Assembly (NCBI GenBank): GCA_947476195.1
Contig: CANJPT010000014.1
Location: 1-55,722 of the forward strand
Direction of reading: 5' to 3'
DNA length: 55,722 nucleotides
Source: Lewinellaceae bacterium
GTDB taxonomy: Bacteria; Bacteroidota; Bacteroidia; Chitinophagales; Saprospiraceae
The position numbers and the translations under genes were made by a program. A model generated the notes under the pieces. That model was not told the DNA's origin and ran no database searches. It saw nothing but the letters and a program-made list of their open reading frames with translations. Shown here piece by piece: positions 42,525 through 52,619 of this stretch (position 1 is the first letter of the stretch; each line of letters begins with the position of its first letter).

Positions 42525-42764
42525 AGAAATCCAACCGCCAAAAAATGGCCTCTAAATCAGGCCCTCTCAAGGCAACCTTTCTTTTAGCCTCTGCGTCATT
42601 GCCCCACTTATAATACGTATGTCGGGCACCAACACCGGCAAAATGATTAGTTGTTATGGTGTAATGGTTGATTTGGGTGTTCGTGGATAGTTTAATCCAT
42701 CCGATTTCCCCATCTCCCCAAGGCTCCAGATCCACATAATTGAACCATCCTGCTTTTTTTGAAA

Positions 42765-45700
42765 ATGACGAAGAAGAATAGCCTTATAGCGGCCCTTGCC
42801 CTGTTTTCTATTGGTGCACTCTATGCATTTGCTTACCCGGAAGCAGTGCGCGAAAACGTACTCACCCTCTTTTTCCCGGAAGGCAATAGATCAGTGGCCA
42901 CCCTCCACCGTCCACCGTCCACCGTCCACCGTGAACCGTCCACCGTGAACCGTCCACCGTCTACCCTTGACACCTTACCTCCACTGAATGAACGTTACGA
43001 CGACTTCATCAACTCCGGCAGCCACAATCAGATCGATCTGCACGACCCAAAGGCTATAGATCAGCATGTTGAATATGATGCAACTTCTGATATGTATATC
43101 ATTACAGAGCAAATCGGGGATGATTATTACCGGGCTCCGACCTACATGACATTTTCAGAATATGTAAAATGGCGCGATGCGCAACAGCAGGCTGCTTATT
43201 TTGACCGTTTACAGGGCGTTGTTTCTGCCGATGGTAAAAGTGCTGACGGAACCACCGATCCGGTGGAAAAATTCAAATTCAAAAACTCGCTAATCGACCG
43301 CCTTTTTGGCGGAACCAATGTAGATATCAAACCGCAGGGCAATATCAACCTGACCTTCGGATATGACTACCAAAAAATCCAAAATCCTATCCTGACCCTA
43401 CGCCAGCAGTCCAGTGGTAACTTCGACTTTGACATGGACATCAACATGAGCGCCCAGGGCAAGATCGGGGAAAAACTTAACCTCAACTTTAATTACAACA
43501 CGCAGGCGACCTTCGATTTTGACAACAACATGAAGATCAACTACGATACGAAGGGATTCTCAGAAGACGAGATCATTCAAAACGTAGAAGCCGGTAACAT
43601 TACTATGCCCCTGCGCTCCAACCTCATCAAAGGCGCACAAAATCTGTTTGGTGTCAAAACCGAAATGAAGTTCGGTCACTTACATACCACCCTCGTGGCA
43701 GCTCAGCAACGGTCAAAGCAGCAAAGCCTCAAAATTCAAGGGGGGTCGCAGTTACAGACTTTTGAAAAACCTATTGATGAATACGACGAGAACCGCCACT
43801 TCTTTATTAGCCACTGGAACAGGGATGAGTTTGAGCCAGCACTGAAATGCCTTCCAGTACCGCAGTCCTTGTTTAATATTACAAGGATGGAGGTGTGGAT
43901 CACCAATGATAAGCAAGAGTTTCAGAACACACGGGACGTTGTGCCGCTTGCAGATTTGGGCGAACCCCTTCCAGTAGATCTGGTGGATTCTTCTTGGGCA
44001 CTGCTCAATCCGCCTGCCAAGGACATCAAAGGTCATGCACTCCCGGCTAACGAAAATAATGGTTTGTATAAAGCCATTTTGGATGAATTGGGCCAGGATT
44101 CCACCTTGCGCTTCAGTGATCGGGTGGTGAGCAAACTGACCGGACCTTCGTTTGCAACCGTAGGCAATGGGAAAGGTATGAAGCAGATCAGGGACTTTGA
44201 AAAAATGAACGCCCGCCTGCTTGCCCCACAAGAGTATACTTTCAACGAGCAGCTCGGCTTTGTTAGCATAAACCTCAATGTGCAGCCCGATCAGGTAGTA
44301 GGGGTGGCTATGACCTACACTTATAACGGGGTGCCGTATAAAGTTGGGGAGTTCTCTGACGAGGTACCTAAAAAAAGTTCAGAGGATACGCTGAAAACCA
44401 ACGTGCTTTTTCTCAAAATGCTAAAAAGTACCACTGCCAACGTCAAGTTCCCTATCTGGGACCTGATGATGAAAAACGTGTATGCGGTAGGTACGGCGAA
44501 TGTGGACCCTCAAGAATTCCGGTTCGATGTGTATTACGAAGATCCGGGTAGAGGCCAAAGGCGTTTTATCGATGATCCGCTGATCCCGCTCAGTATGAGA
44601 ACCCGTCCATTGCTTCAGGTTTTTGGCCTGGACAATCTTAACTTACAGGGGGACCCCGGACCGGATGGTATTTTTGATTTCGTGCCAGGCTTAACCATCA
44701 GTCTGCGCTCGGGGCGTATCATGTTTCCGGTATTGGAGCCTTTTGGTAGTGGCCTCTTGAAAAAGATCGAAGTAGCCAATGGAGCACCGCTAACACAGTC
44801 TGAAACGACCGCCTTGAATACACGCCTGATTTATCAGCAACTGTATGACAGCACGACCTTTGTAGCGCGAGAATATCAGCAGCTGAACCGCTTCACATTG
44901 CGAGGTACCTATAAGTCAAGCGTCTCTTCAGAAATATCGCTTGGAACCTTTAACTTGCCTCCAGGGTCCGTGCGCGTTACGGCTGGAGGTGCCCCGTTGC
45001 GGGAAGGCATTGATTACTCCATTGACTACAATATTGGTAAAGTCCGCATTCTGAACGATGCAATTCTTCAATCTGGTCAAAGTGTCAATGTCAGTTTTGA
45101 AGACAACTCGTTTTTTGGCTTCCAAAGCCGGAGTATGATCGGGGCTCGTTTTGATTATACCTTCAGCAAAGACCTTACTGTTGGGGGGACGTTTATGAAC
45201 TTATTTGAACGGCCACTTACCCAAAAAGTAAACTTTGGCGACGACCCGATCAACAATAAAGTCTATGGACTCGATTTCAACCTCTCGAAAGATGCGCCCT
45301 GGCTTACCAAACTTATTGACAAACTCCCGCTTATCTCAACCAAAGAGCCTTCTACGATTACGGCGGTTGCAGAGGTAGCATTGCTTCAACCCGGCCACAA
45401 CCGCGCCATTAACCAGGGCGGCGATAAGGGCGGCACTGTGTACCTCGATGACTTTGAGGGTAGTACGGCCAATATTCCACTTACGACGCAATTCAACCAA
45501 TGGGTGATCGCTTCTGTGCCTTTGGATAACCCGGATTGGAAAGCACAGGATAAGTTGTTCCCGGAGTCCGATCCTGCCAACAGCACCCTCTCTCTGGGTG
45601 CTAACCGCGCAGGACTCACGTGGTATATCTCCGATCCCAGCGCACGCGACCAAAGTGACGCCACGGACCCCTACACACGCCTGATACAATACCAGGATAT

Positions 45701-48700
45701 CTTCCCCAACCGCCAACTTACGCCCTTTGAGCAGTCGAGTTTGCGGCCACTTGATGTTACAATCTATCCCCGTGAGCGTGGCCCTTATAACTTCGAAATT
45801 CCAACGGGTTATGCTACCTCGGCAGGTTTAAACCCAAATGGAGAGTTGAATTTGCCCAAAACCCGCTGGGCAGGCTTCATGAAAGAATTGAATACCAACG
45901 ATTTTGAAGCCTCGAACATCGAATTCATTGAATTCTGGATGCTCAATCCTTATATGAACAAAAGCGATGGAGAAGCCGTATCCGGTGAAGGACAGATGTA
46001 CATTGACCTTGGTTCTGTTTCAGAAGACGTGATGCGGGATGGGCGGCAGTTTTTTGAAAATGGCCTGCCAACGGGTACCAATAATGTGTCAACAGACATA
46101 TCCCCCTGGGGCCGGGTTCCTATCGAAGCACCCGTGGTGAATGCTTTTGACAACAATGAAGCGAGTAGAATACAACAGGATCTGGGCCTCGACGGCCTGG
46201 ATAGCCTTCAGGAAACCAAATTTGGCGATATCGGCACCTGGTATCAACTGATCCAAAACACGCCCAGCCTTTCCCCTAATTTTAGAAAGCAGGTACAGGA
46301 AGACCCGTCCAATGACAATTTCGTTTATTTCCGGGATAATTCTTTCCCCACTTCTCCGGGTGGTCCGGGTCTTTTGCAGCGGTATAGAAAATTCAACAAT
46401 CAGGAAGGCAATTCGCCTGTGAATCAGACCCAGAATCAAAACCCCTCCAGCACCAATATCCCCGACCAGGAAGACCTTAACCGGGACCGTTCGCTGAATG
46501 AGACAGAAGCTTATTTCCGGTACAAACTCAATCTGAAAAATCTGAATGGGGAGATCGACCAAACAGACTCTACCATTGCCAGTTTTATTGCCAATACGGT
46601 GACTGACCCGAATGGCCTGATCTGGTATCGATTTAAAATTCCCTTGGATGATGGCAAGCGTCAAAGCGTTGGCGGTATCGAAGATTTCCGTTCCGTGCGT
46701 TTTATCCGAATGCTTTGGAGAGGCTTTGAAGAGCGTACCACCTTCCGTTTTGCTACCCTTGAATTGGGGCGCAATCAATGGCGTCGTTTCAAGCAAAATC
46801 TGGGCTGTTCTGACAATCCAAAGCCTGATCCGATCCCATTTGATGTGAACGCGGTCAATATTGAAGAAAACTCGGCCGACCTGCCCTTTAATTATACGAT
46901 CCCTTATGGAATTCAGCGGGAACAATCGGTAGGTGCATTCCCCGATATTTTGCAGAATGAACAGTCGCTTGCCGTTAATCTTTGCAAGTTGCCATTCTGC
47001 GATGCCCGTGCGGTATTCAAAAGTTTAAACCTGGATTTGCGTCAGTTCAAACGCCTCAAAATGTATGCACATGCCGAGGAAACGGAAGAACTGCTGGACT
47101 CAAGCGACCTGAGTATCTTTATCCGAATGGGTTCTGATTACACGCGTAACTATTATGAATACGAACTTCCATTGCTGATCTCTGACCCCAGCAAATTGAA
47201 TGGAAATGCCGATAGCCGCGATTACAAAGATGAAGTGTGGAAAAATAATTTTGACTTTCCGCTTGAACTCTTTACGGATGTGAAAAAGCAACGCAATGCT
47301 GATCCGAATGCTCCCCTTAGTCAGCCCTATGTAACTTTTGATCCTGAACACCCCAGGGCGAAGGTGAAAGTATTTGGCAATCCAAACCTCGGTCTGGTCA
47401 AAGGCGTCATGATCGGGATACGCAATACAGATACGATCAGTATGGAGAAGCATTGTGTGGAAGTTTGGCTCAACGAACTCCGACTGAATGGCTTCAATGA
47501 AAAAGGTGGTGTCGCAAGCCTTGCAAGGGTCGACATGAAAATGGCTGACCTGGGCGGAGTCTCTCTTTCCGGAAACTACACCGGTATAGGCTGGGGGAGT
47601 ATAGAAGAAAAACTCGCGCAACGCCAGCGCGAGGAGGTGATCCAATATGATGTATCCACCAATATTGAACTCAGCAAATTCCTTCCAGAAAAAACGGGCA
47701 TAAAAATTCCTTTCTATGCACAATACTCCAATGTAACCCGCAACCCTGAATATGACCCTTATGATCTGGATATCAAACTGAAGGATAAGTTGAGCGAGAC
47801 CACTACGGGGCATGATCGGGATAGCATTCGGAGCCTCGCGCAAGATATCACGGTGGTAAAAGGCTATAATTTTACCAATGTCCGTAAAGAACATCGCGGT
47901 AAGCCCCGTAAGGTTCCACTCCCTTGGAATATTGAAAACTTCAGCGCAACCTATGCTTATAACGAACAGGAAAAACGTAGCCCGTTCATCCTCAGCGATC
48001 AGCAAAAGCAGTATAAAGGAGGCCTGGATTGGCAATATGGCACAGGTATAAAACCCATCACACCATTCAAGAATACGATCAAAAATGACAAGTATCTAAA
48101 ATTTATTACAGAATTCAACTTCAACCCTTTACCCAATACGTATGGGATTAACACGAATTTGGAGCGTTTTGAAGGCATTACAACCTACCGGTTTTCAGGG
48201 GAGGATGCTGCGCAAAACACTTACTACAACCGAAGATTTGTCTGGGACCGAAACTACGAACTTGGCTGGGACATGAGCAAAGCGCTACGCTTTAACTTTG
48301 ATGCCAAAATGAGAAGCCTGATCGACGAGCCGCAGGAATACAGTCTTGAAACGGGCCAACGCATTACCGTTGCAGAACGTCGGGACAGTATCCTGACCAA
48401 TATAAAGGCACTGGGCCGTCCGAAACTTTATAGCCACAATGCCAGTCTCAACTGGACGCTGCCCTTCAAGCAGATCCCAATGTTGGACTTTATAAGCATG
48501 AAAGCCTCTTATACAGCAGGTTACACCTGGACTGCACAATCCTTGAAGTTGCAAAATCTGGATGCTGGCGACTTTCAGGGAACACTCAACTCCAGAAGCC
48601 TGGGTAATACGATTCAAAACAATAACGTCCGCCAAATCAACGGGGACTTCAACTTTGAGACCCTTTACAATAAGAGTAAATACCTCGCTAAGATCAATAA

Positions 48701-50639
48701 AACAACAAAAGCCGGGGTTCCCCCTCGTGGTGGAACCAATGGCAGCAAACCAGCTCCCCGTGGAGGCCGTGGTGGAGAGGACGGTGGTTTAAGTCCCAAT
48801 CCTGATCGTGGTGGTGCTCGACCAGGTGAGGGCAAAGAGGCTGGCGGTAAAGACAGTGGTGGCACAAATCCTTCGGGTGATAAAGGCAAAGAAGCTGCTG
48901 CTGATCGAAATGACTCCACTGCACCACCGTCGGGCGACAAGAATAACCCCGATGGTATGAGCATTTCTGGTGATCCGCTGCCTGGTGCCCTTGGTGGGAT
49001 TGATCCGGTTACCGGGCGGCCATCGCGTGTCCGGCCTAACCCTGTTACCGGCGGTGCAAATCCGCCTAATCCGGGTTCCGAAGGTAAGGGTAAAGATTCA
49101 GGCGTTAAAGACAACAAAGGCAAGGATAAGAAGAAAGAAGAACGCCAGCCTTCACAGGCAGAACGCATTGCTTTGCGACCGCTCATGTTGGTGCGTAAAG
49201 TCAGGTTCACCTACTCCGAAAGCCGGAATAACGTGATTCCCGGCTTCACGCCAGAAACGGCACTCATGGGCTTGAGCCAGGGCTTCGATGCTCCAGGCTG
49301 GGCATTTGTGACTGGGTTCCAGGATGCAGATCGAGCTTACCTCGATAAGTTGGGTGCTACTGGAAGTATTACCAATCGTCCGGAACTCAATCAACAAGTA
49401 ATGAAAAACTACACTCAAAACCTTGATATGGGTGTAACACTGGAGCCTTTCACAGATTTTCGATTGGAATTGACCGCAAATCAGCAATATACCCGCAACA
49501 GCACGGAACTATTCAAAGACCAGATTTTCAATGTGAATCCGAATGTTGACTCGATTAGATTTGAGCACCGTGCGGCCCGGGATTTGGGTAGTTACACGAT
49601 CTCTTTCCTTTCGATGAATACCTTGTTTAACAAAGATATCGCCGCGCTTTTCACCCGATTTGAGTCATATCGCCCCATCATTTCAGAGCGTTTGACACTC
49701 GCAAGTGGCCAATCACTCGATTCCCTTCATACCATTGATGATGGGTATAAAAAAGGCTACGGACGGATCCACCAGGAAGTACTAATACCGGCTTTTTTGG
49801 CAGCATACACCAATAAAAATCCGAACAATGTAGGGTTTGATATTTTTAAGACCATGCCTGCGCCCAACTGGAAGTTTACGTATAATGGCTTATCCAAACT
49901 GGGCAATTTGAAAAAGGTCTTCTCCAGTATTCAGATCTCGCACGGGTACAAGAATACACTCACGGTGAATTCATACAACACGGATATTTTTTACAACGAT
50001 AAAAATCCGTTCGATACCAATAATGATAATTACAACCTGAACTTTAACTACACGGCCCGTTTTGAAATCCCTCAGGTAGTGATCAATGAGCAATTTCAGC
50101 CCTTAATCGGAGTGGATGTGAAGTTGAAAAACGAAATGACCTTCAAGTTCGATATGAAAAGGGCGCGGGTGCTTTCTATGTCATTTATTGACTATCAGCT
50201 GTCTGAAACCAAAAGCAGTGGTGTTACCGCTGGTTTTGGATATCGCGTCAAAAACGTGAATATCCCCTTCCTTACAGGCAAGAAAACGCAGGGCAGTAAA
50301 GCGAAGCAAAACAGGAACAAAAAGAAGAAGCCTGATACGTCACCGACTCCGCCTTCAAGCGGTGGACCTGGCAGCACATCCAATGACCTGACCTTTAAGT
50401 TCGACTTCGAGGTACGTGATGATATCACGATTGCACATATCCTGGATAGCCCTAATGAAGCGCAGCCTACCCGAGGTGCACGTACCATTAGCCTTAACCC
50501 ACAGGTAGAATATGCCCTTAACAAGCGACTCAAGCTGCGACTCTTTACAGACTACCGCAGAACAGTACCGAAAACCTCGCAATCGTTCCCGATCACGACG
50601 TTGAATACAGGGGTTACGGTACAGTTTTCTTTGAATTAG
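42765..50639 (+). CDS. sprA: SprA, outer-membrane translocon of the type IX secretion system
   Basis: This giant (2,624-residue) 36-strand barrel forms the type IX export channel and is required for gliding in Flavobacterium. The N-terminus has a signal/TM segment (SLIAALALFSIGALYAFA). It is followed by a low-complexity segment encoded by heptamers (residues about 46-67) and then family blocks such as GGTNVDIKPQGNINLTFGYD (about 186-205), NYNTQATFDFDNNMKINYD, and YLDDFEGSTANIPLT. A Gly/Pro/Lys-rich disordered insert (residues about 1985-2130) and a second Lys-rich one (about 2505-2545) are unusual. The family is typically about 2,400 aa, so the inserts account for the extra length. ATG 42765 is preferred to TTG 42759. 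The type IX cargos nearby are its expected substrates. Confidence 0.95.
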   Translation: MTKKNSLIAALALFSIGALYAFAYPEAVRENVLTLFFPEGNRSVATLHRPPSTVHREPSTVNRPPSTLDTLPPLNERYDDFINSGSHNQIDLHDPKAIDQHVEYDATSDMYIITEQIGDDYYRAPTYMTFSEYVKWRDAQQQAAYFDRLQGVVSADGKSADGTTDPVEKFKFKNSLIDRLFGGTNVDIKPQGNINLTFGYDYQKIQNPILTLRQQSSGNFDFDMDINMSAQGKIGEKLNLNFNYNTQATFDFDNNMKINYDTKGFSEDEIIQNVEAGNITMPLRSNLIKGAQNLFGVKTEMKFGHLHTTLVAAQQRSKQQSLKIQGGSQLQTFEKPIDEYDENRHFFISHWNRDEFEPALKCLPVPQSLFNITRMEVWITNDKQEFQNTRDVVPLADLGEPLPVDLVDSSWALLNPPAKDIKGHALPANENNGLYKAILDELGQDSTLRFSDRVVSKLTGPSFATVGNGKGMKQIRDFEKMNARLLAPQEYTFNEQLGFVSINLNVQPDQVVGVAMTYTYNGVPYKVGEFSDEVPKKSSEDTLKTNVLFLKMLKSTTANVKFPIWDLMMKNVYAVGTANVDPQEFRFDVYYEDPGRGQRRFIDDPLIPLSMRTRPLLQVFGLDNLNLQGDPGPDGIFDFVPGLTISLRSGRIMFPVLEPFGSGLLKKIEVANGAPLTQSETTALNTRLIYQQLYDSTTFVAREYQQLNRFTLRGTYKSSVSSEISLGTFNLPPGSVRVTAGGAPLREGIDYSIDYNIGKVRILNDAILQSGQSVNVSFEDNSFFGFQSRSMIGARFDYTFSKDLTVGGTFMNLFERPLTQKVNFGDDPINNKVYGLDFNLSKDAPWLTKLIDKLPLISTKEPSTITAVAEVALLQPGHNRAINQGGDKGGTVYLDDFEGSTANIPLTTQFNQWVIASVPLDNPDWKAQDKLFPESDPANSTLSLGANRAGLTWYISDPSARDQSDATDPYTRLIQYQDIFPNRQLTPFEQSSLRPLDVTIYPRERGPYNFEIPTGYATSAGLNPNGELNLPKTRWAGFMKELNTNDFEASNIEFIEFWMLNPYMNKSDGEAVSGEGQMYIDLGSVSEDVMRDGRQFFENGLPTGTNNVSTDISPWGRVPIEAPVVNAFDNNEASRIQQDLGLDGLDSLQETKFGDIGTWYQLIQNTPSLSPNFRKQVQEDPSNDNFVYFRDNSFPTSPGGPGLLQRYRKFNNQEGNSPVNQTQNQNPSSTNIPDQEDLNRDRSLNETEAYFRYKLNLKNLNGEIDQTDSTIASFIANTVTDPNGLIWYRFKIPLDDGKRQSVGGIEDFRSVRFIRMLWRGFEERTTFRFATLELGRNQWRRFKQNLGCSDNPKPDPIPFDVNAVNIEENSADLPFNYTIPYGIQREQSVGAFPDILQNEQSLAVNLCKLPFCDARAVFKSLNLDLRQFKRLKMYAHAEETEELLDSSDLSIFIRMGSDYTRNYYEYELPLLISDPSKLNGNADSRDYKDEVWKNNFDFPLELFTDVKKQRNADPNAPLSQPYVTFDPEHPRAKVKVFGNPNLGLVKGVMIGIRNTDTISMEKHCVEVWLNELRLNGFNEKGGVASLARVDMKMADLGGVSLSGNYTGIGWGSIEEKLAQRQREEVIQYDVSTNIELSKFLPEKTGIKIPFYAQYSNVTRNPEYDPYDLDIKLKDKLSETTTGHDRDSIRSLAQDITVVKGYNFTNVRKEHRGKPRKVPLPWNIENFSATYAYNEQEKRSPFILSDQQKQYKGGLDWQYGTGIKPITPFKNTIKNDKYLKFITEFNFNPLPNTYGINTNLERFEGITTYRFSGEDAAQNTYYNRRFVWDRNYELGWDMSKALRFNFDAKMRSLIDEPQEYSLETGQRITVAERRDSILTNIKALGRPKLYSHNASLNWTLPFKQIPMLDFISMKASYTAGYTWTAQSLKLQNLDAGDFQGTLNSRSLGNTIQNNNVRQINGDFNFETLYNKSKYLAKINKTTKAGVPPRGGTNGSKPAPRGGRGGEDGGLSPNPDRGGARPGEGKEAGGKDSGGTNPSGDKGKEAAADRNDSTAPPSGDKNNPDGMSISGDPLPGALGGIDPVTGRPSRVRPNPVTGGANPPNPGSEGKGKDSGVKDNKGKDKKKEERQPSQAERIALRPLMLVRKVRFTYSESRNNVIPGFTPETALMGLSQGFDAPGWAFVTGFQDADRAYLDKLGATGSITNRPELNQQVMKNYTQNLDMGVTLEPFTDFRLELTANQQYTRNSTELFKDQIFNVNPNVDSIRFEHRAARDLGSYTISFLSMNTLFNKDIAALFTRFESYRPIISERLTLASGQSLDSLHTIDDGYKKGYGRIHQEVLIPAFLAAYTNKNPNNVGFDIFKTMPAPNWKFTYNGLSKLGNLKKVFSSIQISHGYKNTLTVNSYNTDIFYNDKNPFDTNNDNYNLNFNYTARFEIPQVVINEQFQPLIGVDVKLKNEMTFKFDMKRARVLSMSFIDYQLSETKSSGVTAGFGYRVKNVNIPFLTGKKTQGSKAKQNRNKKKKPDTSPTPPSSGGPGSTSNDLTFKFDFEVRDDITIAHILDSPNEAQPTRGARTISLNPQVEYALNKRLKLRLFTDYRRTVPKTSQSFPITTLNTGVTVQFSLN
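42901..42963 (+). repeat. In-frame heptamer array within sprA
   Basis: Nine units of CCGTCCA or close variants (CCCTCCA, CCGTGAA, CCGTCTA) span 63 bp, a multiple of three. Three units make 21 bp, so the protein repeats every seven residues (PPSTVHR, EPSTVNR, RPPSTL). It is the same heptamer as at 138-207. Confidence 0.9.
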
Positions 50640-50698
50640 GAGATATGAGAACAGGAACGTTTTTAATTGGAGAACGTTTTTAATAGGAAAATCGCACC

Positions 50699-50802
50699 GT
50701 TTTTAACCGGAGAACATGAAAAGTAAGCGTAGAGAAGCATGCCCAATTCTTTTATTTGGCACGTTTTCTCTATCGTGGTTTTCCTGTTCTCCGGTTAAAA
50801 AC
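50699..50802. repeat. Long inverted repeat after sprA
   Basis: GTTTTTAACCGGAGAACATGAAAA (50699-50722, quoted in part as arms) pairs with its complement at 50779-50802, one mismatch in 24. Shorter inner arms (GTAGAGAA / TTCTCTA) extend the stem. Two further GGAGAACGTTTTTAA-like repeats lie just before (50660-50690). It may terminate sprA or be another palindromic element. Confidence 0.75.
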
Positions 50803-50844
50803 CAACAACAAATCCTGTCATTACCAGTGCAACTTGCCCACTAA

Positions 50845-51912
50845 TTATCCCCTAACCCGCCCCATCCCCATCATCTTCAGCATCCATCTTGCCAAAGGCT
50901 TGGCTGGATGCTTACGCTTGCGCAGGTCCAGGAACCAGCCGATTTTTTTAAGGATCGGCACTTTATGTGTCTCCACAAATTCGATCAGCGTGCCATCCGG
51001 GTCTTCAATATAGGAGAAATAGCCCGCGGCTTCGCCCATATCGAACGAGCCACTTGAATCAACGGTGAACGGGTGGCCGGTTGCTTCGCAGGTCGTTTTC
51101 AATTCGGCCATGCCGGTGATGTCGAAGCAAAGGTGAATGTAGCCGAGGTCGCCCCAGAATCGATTTTCAAAAATCTTGCGTGGTGCCCGGTCGAGGCTCT
51201 GAACCAGTTCAAGTTCAGTGTCGCCGAGCAGCGGACTGAAAGGTCCTTTTCGTTTAGTCGGGTGGCGGAGCAGGACACGACGGTAGCGGCCAAAGCCTCC
51301 ATCTACGCCATGCCAGTCTGCAAAATCTTCTGCGGAATCATAGACCACGGTCTGGTAGCCCAGAATATCTGCGTAGAATTTGATTGCGCGATCCATGTCG
51401 GAGACACCGATGAATGCACCAAATACCCCACCAGTTTGAATGGCTTTTCCGGAACCCGGACTGGAGAACCAGTCGGTTGCGCCCACAATTTCAAACGTAT
51501 TTCCCCAGGGATCTTTCACAAAAAAGTGTTCCACACCATCCGGGCGAGGTGTCGGATTGGTCTGAATATTTACCCCGCACTTGCGCAGATAATGAAAGGA
51601 GGCTTGTACATCTGCAGATTTGATCTTACAAATGCCAATGCCCAGATCGCCGAGCTGAGGTTGGAAGGCAGGAGGTACCGGTGTTCGACCAGTATATTGC
51701 CAGATCTCCATGCCACCACCACCATGCATATTGAGGGCGAGAATCGCATGTCGGGTTTGCGGTTTTCCACCCGTATAAGGCAGCATGAGGCCTGCTTCTG
51801 CAGCTTCTTCAAAGATCGGCACATCCATGCCAAAGTGTTGGCGATACCATTTAAATGCTTCGTGTACATTACTTACACCGATGCCAACTTGTTGAATTCC
51901 TGAGATAAACAT
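50845..51912 (-). CDS. Two-domain VOC (glyoxalase/dioxygenase-fold) protein
   Basis: This 355-residue protein has two VOC modules. The first (about 1-150) has QQVGIGVSNVHEAFKWYRQHFG and VEHFFVKDPWGNTFEIV; the second (about 160-320) has GAFIGVSDMDRAIKFYADILGY and YFSYIEDPDGTLIEFVETHK. The repeated His/Glu positions suit a divalent metal site, as in glyoxalase I or extradiol dioxygenases. The reaction is unknown. The C-terminus is basic (LRKRKHPAKPLARWMLKMM). Its ATG is fused to a heptamer array (51914-51955). It converges with sprA. Confidence 0.85.
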   Translation of the reverse strand: MFISGIQQVGIGVSNVHEAFKWYRQHFGMDVPIFEEAAEAGLMLPYTGGKPQTRHAILALNMHGGGGMEIWQYTGRTPVPPAFQPQLGDLGIGICKIKSADVQASFHYLRKCGVNIQTNPTPRPDGVEHFFVKDPWGNTFEIVGATDWFSSPGSGKAIQTGGVFGAFIGVSDMDRAIKFYADILGYQTVVYDSAEDFADWHGVDGGFGRYRRVLLRHPTKRKGPFSPLLGDTELELVQSLDRAPRKIFENRFWGDLGYIHLCFDITGMAELKTTCEATGHPFTVDSSGSFDMGEAAGYFSYIEDPDGTLIEFVETHKVPILKKIGWFLDLRKRKHPAKPLARWMLKMMGMGRVRG

Positions 51913-51913
51913 G

Positions 51914-51955
51914 ATGAACTATGAACTATGATGTATGAATTATGATGTATGAAAG
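51914..51955. repeat. Heptamer tandem array (ATGANNT) abutting the VOC start codon
   Basis: Six 7-bp units (ATGAACT twice, ATGATGT, ATGAATT, ATGATGT, ATGAAAG) begin one base after the VOC start codon and fill most of the spacer to the OB-fold gene. The unit differs from the CCGTCCA array, but the 7-bp period and position at a start codon are the same. Confidence 0.85.
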
Positions 51956-51974
51956 GATTGCCAATGCTTCTTTT

Positions 51975-52421
51975 TTATTGACAAGAGCCGAGGATGTTAA
52001 TCTGTTTGGGGTCATGGAGACTGATGGTGATGCGTTCCTGTGGGGCTTTGCCAGGCGGAGCGTAGGTTTTTTTCTTGGCTCTTCCCGTGATGCGCAACAT
52101 TTTTTGCTGATAACCGGCGGCTGGGAGAAAATTAGGCTGGTCTTCTTCCCAAATAGCTATGGTCAGCACATTATCGGGGTAGGCTACGAACATATCGAGA
52201 AAAATAGGCTTGCCTTTCACCTGTTCTTTCAGGCTTGCCCGAACTACGCATCCCTCCACCGTAATGAGTTCGTCATCGTGTTTGAGTATTTCCTGAGGTT
52301 CAGTGAGGATGAAAGACCGGTCTGTTGTCAAAGAGTCGATTGTATACGACGCATCCGTCTGAGCCTTAGCCATCTGCGAAAGCGCTAGCAAAGTTGCTAT
52401 TAGAAGCATACTTTTTTTCAT
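51975..52421 (-). CDS. Exported OB-fold-like protein, unknown function
   Basis: This 148-residue protein has a signal peptide (MLLIATLLALSQMAKAQ). The body follows the pattern of small OB-fold modules: ITVEGCVVRASLKEQVKGKPIFLDM and FVAYPDNVLTIAIWEEDQPNF, where a Gly-x-Val strand is followed by a basic turn and a YP motif. A later strand, KMLRITGRAKKKTY, closes the barrel. No ligand can be named; exported OB-folds bind nucleic acid, sugars or cations. ATG 52421 is set by the signal peptide. The promoter TACCTTTG is 18 bp upstream. Confidence 0.78.
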   Translation of the reverse strand: MKKSMLLIATLLALSQMAKAQTDASYTIDSLTTDRSFILTEPQEILKHDDELITVEGCVVRASLKEQVKGKPIFLDMFVAYPDNVLTIAIWEEDQPNFLPAAGYQQKMLRITGRAKKKTYAPPGKAPQERITISLHDPKQINILGSCQ

Positions 52422-52438
52422 AATCAGTTGATTTCGGG

Positions 52439-52446
52439 CAAAGGTA
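52439..52446 (-). promoter_or_regulatory. -7 box (TACCTTTG) for the OB-fold gene
   Basis: The minus strand reads TACCTTTG 18 bp before the start codon, giving a short leader. It matches the TAnnTTTG consensus. Confidence 0.6.
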
Positions 52447-52619
52447 AACAAGCTGCCGTTGTTATTTTTTTCACGGCTAAGTCCGGAAAGAGTGCTGAAA
52501 AATTGAGCCCTGGCGATCCTCACTGGAAACCACCCAATTTGATTTAACATAAACTTTATATTGGCTTAAAATTATATTTACATCCGAGCAAGACTTTTGC
52601 AGCAAAATCTGTATCCTGC

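Noticed and set aside
42409-42735. A 108-codon minus-strand frame between the Wzz and sprA genes
   Set aside because: No recognisable domain or signal peptide, ends at the Wzz start, and covers the Wzz promoter; treated as spacer.
47100-48035. A 311-codon open frame antisense to sprA, and a similar one at 46089-46925
   Set aside because: Both are shadows of sprA; the composition is unnatural (Ile/Phe/His-rich) and no start region is visible.
51073-51903. A 276-codon plus-strand frame opposite the VOC gene
   Set aside because: The VOC reading on the other strand has two clear domains; this is its complement.
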